Below are positions 43,417 to 53,997 of a stretch of DNA of 64,000 nt, in pieces. Below the pieces are notes generated by a model. That model saw nothing but the letters and a program-made list of their open reading frames with translations. It searched no databases and was not told the origin of the DNA. The stretch's first letter is position 1, and the number at the start of each line of letters is the position of its first letter. The position numbers and the translations under genes are program-made. Origin of the DNA: Streptomyces sp. NBC_00670 (lineage in GTDB: Bacteria > Actinomycetota > Actinomycetes > Streptomycetales > Streptomycetaceae); assembly GCF_036226765.1 (NCBI RefSeq), contig NZ_CP109017.1:930001-994000 (forward strand), written 5' to 3'.

Positions 43417-45074
43417 GCCAGTCCCTCCGCGAGCGGTCCCAGCGCCAGCGCCGGGAAGTAGGTCAGCCCCGTCAGGATCAGGACCGTGCCGACCAGGACG
43501 CCGGTGAACAGCGGTTTCCCGGTGTGCAGGGTGCCCGCCGTCACCGGCACCGGGCGCTGCCCGGCGAGCGCGCCGGCGAGGGCGAGGACGAACACCATCG
43601 GCAGGAACCGGCCCAGCAGCATGACGATGCCGAGGGTGGTGTTGAACCACTGCGTGTCGGCGTTCAGCCCGGCGAAGGCCGAGCCGTTGTTGTTGGCGGC
43701 GGAGGTGTAGGCGTAGAGAATCTCGGTGAAGCCGTGCGCTCCGGGGTTGAGCGGGGAGTTGCGCGGGGTGGGCAGCGCCATGGCGGCGGCGGTGAAGACG
43801 AGCACCAGCGCCGGGGTGACCAGCAGAGAGCAGGCGGCCGGCCGGATCTCGCGGATGCCGATCCGTTTGCCCAGGTATTCCGGGGTGCGGCCGACCAGCA
43901 GCCCCGCGACGAACACCGCGAGCACCGCCATGACGAGCATGCCGTACAGGCCCGAGCCGGTGCCGCCGGGCGCGATCTCGCCCAGCATCATGCCGAGCAG
44001 GGCGAGGCCGCCGCCCAGTCCGGTGAACGAGGAGTGGGAGGAGTCCACCGCGCCGGTCGAAGTGAGCGTCGTCGAGGCGGCGAACAGTGCGGAGCCGCCG
44101 ACGCCGAAGCGGACCTCCTTGCCCTCCATCGCCCCGCCCGCGACGCCGAGCGCCCCCTCGTGGGCGCCGAACTCCGCCCACATCATGAGCGCGACGAAAC
44201 CCGCCCACAGGGTGGCCATGGCGGCGAGGACGGCGTACCCCTGCCGCAGCGAGCCGACCATGATCCCGAAGGTGCGCGGCAGTGAGAACGGGACGACGAG
44301 GAGGAGGAAGACCTCGAAGAGGTTGGTGAACGGGCCCGGATTCTCGAAGGGGTGGGCGCTGTTGGCGTTGAAGTAGCCACCGCCGTTGGTGCCCAGCTCC
44401 TTGATGGCCTCCTGGGAGGCGACCGCGCCGCCGTTCCACTGCTGCGCCCCGCCGGTGAACCGGCCGACCTCGTGGATGCCGGAGAAGTTCTGCAGCACGC
44501 CGCACGCCACCAGCACCACGGCGGCGATCGCCGCGCCCGGCAGCAGAATGCGGACGACGCCCCGGACCAGGTCGGTCCAGAAGTTGCCGAGTTCGCCCGT
44601 GCGGCCGCGGGCCAAGCCCCGGACGAGGGCCATGGCGACGGCGATGCCGACGGCCGCCGAGACGAAGTTCTGCACCGCGAGCCCGGCGGTCTGCACCACG
44701 TGGCCCATGGTCTGTTCGCCGTAGTACGACTGCCAGTTGGTGTTGGTCACGAAGGAGACGGCGGTGTTGAACGCCTGGTCCGGGTCGACGGCCCGGAAGC
44801 CGGACGAGAGCGGCAGCAGCCCCTGCACGCGTTGCAGCAGGTACAGGAAGAGCACCCCGGCCGCCGAGAAGGCGAGGACGCCGCGCAGATAGGCGGGCCA
44901 GCGCATGGGGGCGTCCGGGTCGGCGCCGATGCCGCGGTAGAGCCACCGCTCCACGCGCAGGTGCCGGCCGGAGGAGTAGACCCGGGCCATGTAGGCGCCG
45001 AGGGGGACGTGGACGAGCGCCAGGGCGCCGACGAGGGCGAGCGCCTGGAGCGCGCCGGAGAGTACGGGACCCAT
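43413..45074 (-). CDS. kdpA: Potassium-transporting ATPase subunit A (KdpA)
   Basis: 553 residues with about ten membrane helices and four pore-loop repeats resembling K+ channel filters (for example [61 protein letters not shown]). Forms the K+-binding channel-like subunit of KdpFABC. ATG 45074 follows kdpF by 8 bp. Confidence 0.97.
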   Translation of the reverse strand: MGPVLSGALQALALVGALALVHVPLGAYMARVYSSGRHLRVERWLYRGIGADPDAPMRWPAYLRGVLAFSAAGVLFLYLLQRVQGLLPLSSGFRAVDPDQAFNTAVSFVTNTNWQSYYGEQTMGHVVQTAGLAVQNFVSAAVGIAVAMALVRGLARGRTGELGNFWTDLVRGVVRILLPGAAIAAVVLVACGVLQNFSGIHEVGRFTGGAQQWNGGAVASQEAIKELGTNGGGYFNANSAHPFENPGPFTNLFEVFLLLVVPFSLPRTFGIMVGSLRQGYAVLAAMATLWAGFVALMMWAEFGAHEGALGVAGGAMEGKEVRFGVGGSALFAASTTLTSTGAVDSSHSSFTGLGGGLALLGMMLGEIAPGGTGSGLYGMLVMAVLAVFVAGLLVGRTPEYLGKRIGIREIRPAACSLLVTPALVLVFTAAAMALPTPRNSPLNPGAHGFTEILYAYTSAANNNGSAFAGLNADTQWFNTTLGIVMLLGRFLPMVFVLALAGALAGQRPVPVTAGTLHTGKPLFTGVLVGTVLILTGLTYFPALALGPLAEGLA

Positions 45075-45082
45075 GGGGCGGC

Positions 45083-45181
45083 TCAGAACCTCTCCGGGAA
45101 GAGCAGGGCGAGGACGAGGTAGCCCAGCAGGGCGACGGCCACGGCCAGGCCGATGCCCTGTTCGAGGGCGGAGGCGGTCAC
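45083..45181 (-). CDS. kdpF: Potassium-transporting ATPase small subunit F (KdpF)
   Basis: 32 residues: [20 protein letters not shown] then [13 protein letters not shown] single membrane helix ending in the LFPERF signature shared with KdpF peptides, which stabilise the complex. GTG 45181 overlaps the stop of the preceding 27-residue gene (GTGA). Confidence 0.9.
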   Translation of the reverse strand: MTASALEQGIGLAVAVALLGYLVLALLFPERF

Positions 45182-45261
45182 AGCTTCGTCACCCCCTTGG
45201 CAACGAGAGCGACCAGCGCGAAGAGGGCGAGGGTGGTGAGGACGAAGGCCGCATCGGCCAT
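45178..45261 (-). CDS. 27-residue membrane peptide, first gene of the kdp operon
   Basis: [19 protein letters not shown] then VAKGVTKL: one membrane helix with a short positively charged C-terminus. ATG 45261 has AGGAGC 7 nt upstream, and its stop overlaps the kdpF start by 4 bp, so it is almost certainly translated and coupled to kdpF. It is not a second KdpF, as it lacks the LFPERF end. Function is unknown; an accessory role in the Kdp complex is inference from position. Confidence 0.75.
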   Translation of the reverse strand: MADAAFVLTTLALFALVALVAKGVTKL

Positions 45262-45337
45262 CGCGGGCTCCTGAACGGTGCGGAGGAGGGATCGGACAGG
45301 ACGAGCAAACCTCCCGTCCGGCCCGGTGCGGCCGCCG

Positions 45338-45407
45338 TTGACGGCTCCCTGACGGCGGCGGGAGCGGCCTTGACAGCCCTCTGACGTGCGCTTGACGGGG
45401 CGCTGAC
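45338..45407. promoter_or_regulatory. Helically phased TTGAC/CTGAC direct repeats upstream of kdp
   Basis: TTGAC at 45338, 45370 and 45392, each followed exactly 11 bp later by CTGAC (45349, 45381, 45403). The last four half-sites are spaced 11, 11 and 11 bp. Direct repeats with an 11-bp period are the pattern bound by tandem OmpR/PhoB-type response regulators such as PhoP and KdpE. They lie 77-146 bp before the first kdp start. Confidence 0.65.
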
Positions 45408-45467
45408 ACCGGCCGGGGACGTGCGGCACCCGCCGTTCACCGGACCGCCCGCAGGACTCATCAAACT

Positions 45468-45513
45468 TTGACTCCTCGTTTTCTTGAATCCATCGTGTTT
45501 ACGGCTGTAGGTT
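45468..45513 (+). promoter_or_regulatory. furA-katG promoter with overlapping AT-rich Fur-type region; leaderless
   Basis: TTGAAT (45484-45489) and TAGGTT (45508-45513) are 18 bp apart; the -10 ends 7 nt before ATG 45521 and there is no Shine-Dalgarno sequence. The stretch 45458-45500 is clearly AT-richer than its surroundings and contains TTTGACTCCTCG and TTTTCTTGAATCC, consistent with FurA-type autoregulation. Confidence 0.6.
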
Positions 45514-45520
45514 CGCCCGC

Positions 45521-45964
45521 ATGACCGCATCCCGGCCAGAGACGACCGCGGAGGAACTGCGCGGTGCGGGCCTGCGTGTGACGGCCGCCCGCGTCGCGCT
45601 GCTGGACGCCGTGCGCGAGGGCGACCACCTCGGTGTCGAGGCCCTGGCCTCCGGGGTGCGCGCACGCGTGGGCCACATCTCGCTCCAGGCGGTGTACGAG
45701 GCCCTGCACGCGCTCACCGCGGCGGGACTCGTGCGCCGGCTCGAACCGCCCGGCAGCCCCGCGCTGTACGAGGGGCGGGTCGGGGACAACCACCACCATC
45801 TCGTGTGCCGGTCCTGCGGTGTCGTGGCCGACGTCGACTGCGCGGTCGGCCACGCACCCTGTCTGACCGCCTCGGACGACCACGGCTTCACGGTCGACGA
45901 GGCCGAGGTCATCTACTGGGGCCTGTGCCCCCGCTGTTCCACCGCTCGCAGTTCAGCACAGTGA
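45521..45964 (+). CDS. furA: Fur-family peroxide-responsive repressor (FurA/CatR type)
   Basis: 147 residues. Winged helix (AEELRGAGLRVTAARVALLDAV, VGHISLQAVYEALHALTAAGLVRRL) and the metal-site region DNHHHLVCRSCGVVADVDC with H-H-H and CXXC, plus a C-terminal CPRC: the zinc cysteines C-x-x-C pairs are complete. In actinomycetes FurA represses its own gene and the downstream katG and is inactivated by peroxide. It lies 24 bp upstream of katG. Confidence 0.94.
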   Translation: MTASRPETTAEELRGAGLRVTAARVALLDAVREGDHLGVEALASGVRARVGHISLQAVYEALHALTAAGLVRRLEPPGSPALYEGRVGDNHHHLVCRSCGVVADVDCAVGHAPCLTASDDHGFTVDEAEVIYWGLCPRCSTARSSAQ

Positions 45965-48223
<2,259 letters not shown>

Positions 48224-48230
48224 TCCCGGC

Positions 48231-48269
48231 GTGCGGGCCGGCCGGTGTGTGTCACCGGCCGGCCCGCAC
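48231..48269 (+). terminator. Strong terminator of the furA-katG operon
   Basis: A perfect 17-bp stem (48231-48247 with 48253-48269) and a TGTGT loop, 7 nt after the katG stop. Confidence 0.9.
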
Positions 48270-48399
48270 GGCTGTTCCCCGCGCGGTGCGCGGCGGGAAA
48301 ATCCCGATGACACTCCGCGTCCGGTGGCGTTACGCTCCCGGCGATGACCACTTACTCCGTTCACAGATGGGGGGTCCCGTCCGCGCAAGGTGAGTGCTG

Positions 48400-49803
48400 A
48401 TGGCCACTCACCCCGCGACCGGGAATGTCCGCCTCTCCCTCTGGCGGCGCGTACGCGAGTACGCCGTGCCGCCCTCCATGATCGAGACCGCGACCGCGCG
48501 CCGCCGTGCCGGTGACTGGGCCGGAGCGTGTGCCGCCGCGGGCGTCGACGTCGATCTCGACCTGCGTGCCGTGGCCCGCGCCCACGGCCGTGACCTCGCG
48601 GCCCGCGTCCGGGACGATCTGCGCCACCTCGCCCCCGACCTGCTGCGCTGGCACCTGCCGAGGATCGCCCCCGACGGACTGCTGCGCCCGGGGCTCACCC
48701 TCGCACTGGCCCACTACGACACCCCGGGGACCGACGGCCCGGCCCCACCGCACCTCGTGGTGCGGACCCCGCCCGCGTGGGCGGACGGCGGCCAGCGGAT
48801 CGGCCTGGCACTGTGGGACGGCACCCCCGCCACGGCCGACGCCCGGCACCATCCGCATCCCCGGCCCAGCCGGCGCTTCCGGCTGGACCTGCACCGTCAT
48901 CTGTGGGACGCCCGCAGGGCCGGGGAGCTGCGGGTGCGGTCCGGGGCCGACCGGCCGCCGGACGAGGAGGTGCCCGAGCCGCTGCGAGCGGTGCCGGACG
49001 GCCACCGCTGTGCCGTCGGCCGGTGGGCGGCCGAGGCGGGGCTCCTGCTCGCCGCCGAGGGCCGCGACTCCGGTGCCGTCCTCGTACGGCTCGGGGGCGG
49101 GCAGCGGCTGCTCCTGGACGTCGTCACGGACGGCTCGGCCGCCCCGCGCATCGCGGCGGTGACGGCCCCGGCGGACGGCGGTGGCTTCTCCGGCATGCCC
49201 GTGCTGCCCGACGCGGCGACCTGGGTGCCGCCCGATCTGGAGCTGCTGCGGGCCGGTGAGCTCACCGCCGACCGGCTGCATCCGCTGGTCGCCGCGGCCC
49301 TCGTACCAGGCCGTGCTCCGGACTCCGCGCACGAGCGGCGGGCGCCCGCGAGCGGGACCCACGTCGTGCCGTGCCGGGGCGCCCGGCACCGGATCGGCCT
49401 GGTCGACGGGGTCCTGGCACCGCTGGACCACACCCCTGAGGAGATCCGCCGGGAGGAGCTGCTGGCCGCCCTGACCGGCGAACCGCTGCCCTGTCTGCGG
49501 ATCGTCGACGCGTTCCACCGCAGCCCGGACTGCCTCCCCGACGTCCGCGAACGTCTGCACCACGGTGACGTCACCGGCGCGCTCGCCGTCGTCGAGGGCC
49601 TGCTGGGGCGCGAGGCGGTGCTGCGCGACGGGCCGTTGCGGGACGCGCTGGATGGCGCCGCACGGCGCCGGGTCGCGCACGGGATGTACCGGGCGGGCCT
49701 GGCGGACCCCGGCCCCGGACGCTTCCGTGCGGTCGCCGGCTCCGGGCACCGCAAGCGTCGGCGCCCACGTACGGACGCGCTTCCCACGAAGACCTTCTAC
49801 TGA
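48400..49803 (+). CDS. Unknown protein encoded with a MoxR ATPase and a VWA metallopeptidase-like protein
   Basis: 467 residues from ATG 48400 (AAGGTGAG about 9 nt upstream; GTG 48394 also possible). No signal peptide, membrane helix or recognisable catalytic motif. The N-terminal half contains a helical segment with RRRAGDWAGACAAAGVDV, a phrase that recurs in weaker form near residue 385 (HHGDVTGALAVVEGLLG), and a middle section of beta-strand-like repeats (HLVVRTPPAW, IGLALWDG, VLVRLGGGQRLLLDVVTD). Positive C-terminal tail RKRRRPRTDALPTK. It is 67 bp upstream of the ATPase gene and probably the first gene of the three-gene unit. It could be an adaptor or effector; I cannot assign a function. 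Confidence 0.75.
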   Translation: MATHPATGNVRLSLWRRVREYAVPPSMIETATARRRAGDWAGACAAAGVDVDLDLRAVARAHGRDLAARVRDDLRHLAPDLLRWHLPRIAPDGLLRPGLTLALAHYDTPGTDGPAPPHLVVRTPPAWADGGQRIGLALWDGTPATADARHHPHPRPSRRFRLDLHRHLWDARRAGELRVRSGADRPPDEEVPEPLRAVPDGHRCAVGRWAAEAGLLLAAEGRDSGAVLVRLGGGQRLLLDVVTDGSAAPRIAAVTAPADGGGFSGMPVLPDAATWVPPDLELLRAGELTADRLHPLVAAALVPGRAPDSAHERRAPASGTHVVPCRGARHRIGLVDGVLAPLDHTPEEIRREELLAALTGEPLPCLRIVDAFHRSPDCLPDVRERLHHGDVTGALAVVEGLLGREAVLRDGPLRDALDGAARRRVAHGMYRAGLADPGPGRFRAVAGSGHRKRRRPRTDALPTKTFY

Positions 49804-49870
49804 GCCCGGGCCGGCCACGAGCCGTGCCCCACCCTGCCTCCATCCGCCACGAACCCCCAGGTGATGCCAC

Positions 49871-51109
49871 ATGACCACGCTTGCCCCCGCGTCCCGACTC
49901 GACGTCGCCGCCGGCCTGTTGACCCTGCTGCGCGACACCACCACCGAGCCGCGCCCCGACGTCCAGTTGGAGGCCCTGACCCTGGCCGTCGCGGCCGATC
50001 TGCCCGTGCTGCTGTGGGGCGAACCCGGGATCGGCAAGACGGCCGCCCTGACCCAGCTCGCCGCCGCCCTCGATCTGCCGCTCACCACGGTCATCGCCAG
50101 CGTGCACGAGCCGTCCGACTTCTCCGGGCTGCCCGTCGTCGGCGACGACCCCGCGGCGCAGGGCGTGCCGATGGCCCCGCCGGACTGGGCGGTGCGCCTG
50201 GTGCGGGCCGGGCAGGGGCTGCTGTTCCTGGACGAGCTGTCCACCGCGCCGCCCGCCGTCCAGGCCGCGCTGCTCCGGCTGGTGCTGGAGCGGCGGGTCG
50301 GCGCGCTGCGGCTGCCGCCGGGGGTGCGGATCGTGGCCGCCGCCAATCCGCGCTCCTCGGCGGCCGACGGCTGGGAGCTGAGCCCGCCGCTGGCCAACCG
50401 GTTCGTGCATCTGCAGTGGGTCCACGACCACGAGGTGGTGGTCCGGGGGCTCGGCGGCACCTGGCCCCGGGCGACCCTGCCCCGGCTCGACCCGGCGGCG
50501 CTGCCCGAGGCCGTGGCCTTCGCACGCCGTGCGGTGTGCGGGTTCCTCGACGCCCGCCCCACGCTGGTGCACCGGCTGCCCTCCGGCGAGAGTCGCCGGG
50601 GCGGCGCCTGGCCCTCGCCCCGCAGCTGGGAGATGACGCTGTCCCTGCTCGCCTTCGCCACCGCGGCCGGTTCCTCCCGCGAGGTGCTGGCGCTGCTGGT
50701 GCGCGGCACCGTGGGTGACGGTCCCGGACTGGAACTCCTGGCCTGGCTGGACCGGATGGACCTGCCCGACCCCGAGATCCTGCTCGCCGACCCGGCCGTC
50801 GCCGGCCTGCCCGAGCGGGGCGATCTGCGGCAGGCCGCGCTGGACGCGGTGGTGGCGGCGGTCCGGGCCCGCCCGGAGCGGGCCCGCTGGGACGCGGCCT
50901 GGGCGGTGCTGGTGCGGGCGGCGGAGACCGGTGCGCCGGACGTGGTGGTGGTCCCGGCGACGACGCTCGCCTCGCTGCGCCGTGAGGACTGGGACGTGCC
51001 CGCCTCGATCGAACGGCTCACCGGGACGGTGGCCCTCGCCCGGCGCGCGGACCGGGCGGCGGCCCGGACCGCGGCGAAGATTTCCACGACCGCGAAGGCC
51101 GTCCGATGA
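49871..51109 (+). CDS. MoxR-type AAA+ ATPase
   Basis: 412 residues. Walker A GEPGIGKTAAL (50-60), Walker B LLFLDELSTAPP, sensor 1 AAANPRSSAA and arginine-containing SPPLANRFVHLQW, all characteristic of the MoxR/RavA branch of AAA+ proteins. Such ATPases act as chaperones with VWA-domain partners to activate or remodel target complexes. ATG 49871 with AGGTG upstream; its end overlaps the VWA gene by 4 bp (ATGA), typical of a MoxR-VWA pair. Confidence 0.9.
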   Translation: MTTLAPASRLDVAAGLLTLLRDTTTEPRPDVQLEALTLAVAADLPVLLWGEPGIGKTAALTQLAAALDLPLTTVIASVHEPSDFSGLPVVGDDPAAQGVPMAPPDWAVRLVRAGQGLLFLDELSTAPPAVQAALLRLVLERRVGALRLPPGVRIVAAANPRSSAADGWELSPPLANRFVHLQWVHDHEVVVRGLGGTWPRATLPRLDPAALPEAVAFARRAVCGFLDARPTLVHRLPSGESRRGGAWPSPRSWEMTLSLLAFATAAGSSREVLALLVRGTVGDGPGLELLAWLDRMDLPDPEILLADPAVAGLPERGDLRQAALDAVVAAVRARPERARWDAAWAVLVRAAETGAPDVVVVPATTLASLRREDWDVPASIERLTGTVALARRADRAAARTAAKISTTAKAVR

Positions 51110-52368
51110 GCGGGCCGACGGACGCGTCCTGGGTGCCGGACGGCGCCGACAGCGCCCTTGACCTCGACAAGTTGTTCGCCGCCCGGCTGCACGCCGCCCG
51201 GGTCCGGCCCTATCTCGCGGCGGCGCTGTTCGCGCTGCACCCCGTCGAGTCCCGCCGGGTGCCGACGATGGCCGTCGACCGGCACTGGCGCGTCTACGTC
51301 TCCCCCGCGTTCGTGGACGCCATGCCGGTGGAGGAGCTGGCCGGGGTGTGGGTGCACGAGGTGACGCACCTGCTGCGCGACCACCACGGGCGCAGCGACC
51401 GCGTCGCCCGCGAGCGCGGGCTGACCGGTCCGGCGGAACGGCTGCGCATGAACATCGCGGCGGACTGCGAGATCAACGACGACGTGTTCGGCGAGGGGCT
51501 GCTCCGGCCCGCCGGTGCCGTGCTGCCCGCGACCCTCGATCTGCCCGAGGGCAAGCTGATGGAGGAGTACCTGCACTGGTTCCAACTGGGCCCGCGGACC
51601 CAGGACTGGGCCTGGCTGGACTGCGGCAGCGGCGCCGACGGGCTGGACCGGGAGTGGGACCTCGGGCCGGACGGCGCGCACGGACTCAGCGCCCAGGAGC
51701 GGGACGCGGTGCGGTTCCGGGTGGCGCGGGGCATCACCGGCCGGCACGGGGACGTCCCCGGGGGGTGGCGGCGGTGGGCGGAGGAGGCGTTCCATCCGCC
51801 GCAGCCGTGGCGGGAGTTGCTGGGTGCGGCAGTGCGTGCGGCGGTCTCCGCGCCCGGTGCCGGTGAGGACTACAGCTACGGCCGGCCCTCGCGGCGGTCG
51901 GCCTCGGTGCCGGGTGCCGTGCTGCCGAGTCTGCGGCGCAGACCGCCGCATGTGGCGGTGGTGGTCGACACCTCGGGGTCGGTCAGTGACGCCGAGCTGG
52001 GCAGTGCGCTGCTCGAGGTGGCGGCGATCGCGCGGGCCGTGGGTGGGCGCCGGGATCTGGTGAGCGTGGTGTCGTGCGATGCGGCGGCGCAGGGCGTGCG
52101 GTCGCTGTGCCGGGCGGAGGGTATCGCGCTGGTGGGTGGTGGGGGGACGGATCTGCGGGCGGGTTTCGCCAGGGCGTTGCGGGGGTGGCCGCGGCCGGAT
52201 GTGGTGGTGGCGCTCACGGACGGTCAGACGCCGTGGCCGAGCACGCGTCCGCCCTGTCGAACGGTGGTCGGTCTCTTTCCTCGGGGCGCGTACGGCTACG
52301 ACGAGGACGACCCCGAGTACGTGCCGGAGCTGCCGCCGGCGTGGGCCCGTGTGGTGGAGATCGGGTGA
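51106..52368 (+). CDS. VWA-like protein with N-terminal HEXXH metallopeptidase-like domain (DUF2201 type)
   Basis: 420 residues. The N-terminal domain carries H84-EVT-H88 in VWVHEVTHLLRDHH and a likely third metal ligand in NIAADCEINDD (about 117-126), a zinc-peptidase-like layout. The C-terminal VWA-like domain has the MIDAS motif D288-T-S290-G-S292 in VAVVVDTSGSVSDAEL and VALTDGQTPWP. This two-domain type (putative metallopeptidase plus VWA-like) is found next to MoxR ATPases. Function is not known experimentally, as far as I can tell. The composite 3'-end repeat begins right after its stop. Confidence 0.88.
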   Translation: MSGPTDASWVPDGADSALDLDKLFAARLHAARVRPYLAAALFALHPVESRRVPTMAVDRHWRVYVSPAFVDAMPVEELAGVWVHEVTHLLRDHHGRSDRVARERGLTGPAERLRMNIAADCEINDDVFGEGLLRPAGAVLPATLDLPEGKLMEEYLHWFQLGPRTQDWAWLDCGSGADGLDREWDLGPDGAHGLSAQERDAVRFRVARGITGRHGDVPGGWRRWAEEAFHPPQPWRELLGAAVRAAVSAPGAGEDYSYGRPSRRSASVPGAVLPSLRRRPPHVAVVVDTSGSVSDAELGSALLEVAAIARAVGGRRDLVSVVSCDAAAQGVRSLCRAEGIALVGGGGTDLRAGFARALRGWPRPDVVVALTDGQTPWPSTRPPCRTVVGLFPRGAYGYDEDDPEYVPELPPAWARVVEIG

Positions 52369-52373
52369 GTTTT

Positions 52374-52492
52374 TTCGCCCCCGCCGCCCCTACCCTTCCC
52401 GTCCCTTCAAGGGGCTCCGCCCCTTGGACCCCGTTGGGTTCGTTGTCGGCTGGCCGCCGGTGGGGCTTCTCGCGCAGTTCCCCGCGCCCCTG
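52374..52492 (+). repeat. Composite 3'-end repeat (copy 5)
   Basis: Starting 6 nt after the VWA gene stop, in its sense direction: CGCCCCCGCCGCCCCTACCC, TTCCCGTCCC, an AAGGGGCTCCGCCCCTT hairpin, GGACCCCGT, a GTTGTCGGC spacer with GGTGGGG, and the arm GCAGTTCCCCGCGCCCCTG (to 52492). It is the cleanest full copy in the window. Confidence 0.88.
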
Positions 52493-52549
52493 ACGGGGCA
52501 CGGTGAGTGCTCGCGCACCCTCACACCGCCACCACCCCCCTGGGCCCGT

Positions 52550-53332
52550 TCAGCCGACGCGTTCCCAGCCGCGGCGTGGGGGCCGGTTGCCGAGGCGGTC
52601 GTCGCGGCTGCGGTAGACGATGTAGGGACGGGTCAGGTAGCCGAGGGGGGCGGTGAGCATGTGGACGAGGCGGGTGAAGGGCCAGAAGGCGAAGAGGAAC
52701 AGGGCGCTGAGCGCGTGCAGTTGGAACAGCAGGGGCACGCCGGTCATCAGATCCGGGTCCGGCTCGCCGTAGGAGAGCGCACGGAACCACGGGGAGATGG
52801 TGTTCCGGTAGTTGTAGCCGCTGCCGACGATGTTGGCGACGACGGTCGCGGACAGGCCGAGCGCGATGGTCAGCGTGAGCGAGACGTACATCGCCTTGTC
52901 GTTGCGGGTGGTGGCGGAGAACACCGGGCCGACCGTGCGCCGCCGGTACAGCAGCAGGGCGAGCCCGCCCAGGGTGCACACCCCGGCGATCGTGCCGAGG
53001 ACGACGGCGGCCACGTGGTAGGTGTGCTCGCTGATGCCGGCCGCGTCGGTCCAGCTCTCGGGGATGAGCAGTCCGCCGATGTGGCCGAGCAGGACGACGA
53101 GGATGCCGAAGTGGAACAGGGGGCTGCCGATGCGCAGCAGTCTGCTCTCGTAGAGCTGGGAGGAGCGGGTGGTCCAGCCGAACTTGTCGTAGCGGTAGCG
53201 CCAGACGTGGCCCAGGACGAAGAAGGCCAGGCTGAGGTAGGGCAGGATCACCCACAGGAAGACGCCGCCCGGCCCGGCCTCGGCGGCGGTGGTCAGGTGG
53301 GCCGGGGCGAGGGCGTGCGGGGGTGCGGTCAT
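52550..53332 (-). CDS. narI: Respiratory nitrate reductase gamma subunit (NarI)
   Basis: 260 residues with five membrane helices and the heme-ligand histidines in LSLAFFVLGHVWRYRYD, FHFGILVVLLGHIGGLL, and LFQLHALSALFLFAFWPFTRLVHML. This di-heme cytochrome b anchors NarGH to the membrane and oxidises menaquinol. ATG 53332 overlaps the narJ stop (ATGA). Last gene of the operon. Confidence 0.96.
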   Translation of the reverse strand: MTAPPHALAPAHLTTAAEAGPGGVFLWVILPYLSLAFFVLGHVWRYRYDKFGWTTRSSQLYESRLLRIGSPLFHFGILVVLLGHIGGLLIPESWTDAAGISEHTYHVAAVVLGTIAGVCTLGGLALLLYRRRTVGPVFSATTRNDKAMYVSLTLTIALGLSATVVANIVGSGYNYRNTISPWFRALSYGEPDPDLMTGVPLLFQLHALSALFLFAFWPFTRLVHMLTAPLGYLTRPYIVYRSRDDRLGNRPPRRGWERVG

Positions 53333-53997
53333 CGCGGGCCTCCTGCGGGGTCGGGCATGAACTGCGGGGGCGTGTACGGGGCGAGCCCGACCTCTTCCCC
53401 GGGCGGCCCCTCGGCGGCGAGCCGGGCGACGGCCTCCTCCTCGTCGCCCCCCAGCGGGGGCAGCGTGGCGGAGACGGACTGGAGCAGGTGGGCCCAGGGC
53501 GAGTCCTCGGCGCGCAGGGCGAGGCGGAGGAGTTCGAGTCCGGCGCGGTGTGCGGTGAGCAGCCGGTGTCCGGCGGGCGGGTCGACGCCGGCGAACTCCA
53601 GGACGACGGCGAGGTGGTCGGGGAGTTCGTCCTCGACGGGGCGCAGTCCGGCGGCGGCGTAGGCCTGCTTGAGCCGCAGCAGGGCGATGCCGCGCTTGCG
53701 GGTGTCGCCGTGGGCGTAGTAGGTGAGGTACGGGCAGCAGCGTTTGCGGTGGTCGAAGGTGGCGACGTAGGCGACGGCCAGGTCCTCGGCGGGGGTGCGC
53801 CCGGCGTGCGCGGTGAAGGCGAGCAGGGGGTCGCGGACGGGGCCGGGCAGGGCGGGGGCGGCGCGGCGGGCGAGGTCGAGGTGCCCGGCGAAGTCCGCGT
53901 CGGGGTAGCCGAGCAGCAGCGACTGCACCTGCCAGGCGTAGGGGTGCCAGGGCTCGGTGCGGGCGGCGGGGCGCAGCTTTCGCTTCGTGGTCCTCAT
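53329..53997 (-). CDS. narJ: Nitrate reductase molybdenum-cofactor assembly chaperone (NarJ)
   Basis: 222 residues, all-helical NarJ/TorD-type chaperone: QVQSLLLGYPDADFAGHLDLA, DLAVAYVATFDHRKRCCPYLTYYAHGDTRKRG and DELPDHLAVVLEFAG (the conserved E-L-P-D-H-L). Keeps NarG competent for cofactor insertion. Overlaps narH and narI by 4 bp each. Confidence 0.96.
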   Translation of the reverse strand: MRTTKRKLRPAARTEPWHPYAWQVQSLLLGYPDADFAGHLDLARRAAPALPGPVRDPLLAFTAHAGRTPAEDLAVAYVATFDHRKRCCPYLTYYAHGDTRKRGIALLRLKQAYAAAGLRPVEDELPDHLAVVLEFAGVDPPAGHRLLTAHRAGLELLRLALRAEDSPWAHLLQSVSATLPPLGGDEEEAVARLAAEGPPGEEVGLAPYTPPQFMPDPAGGPR

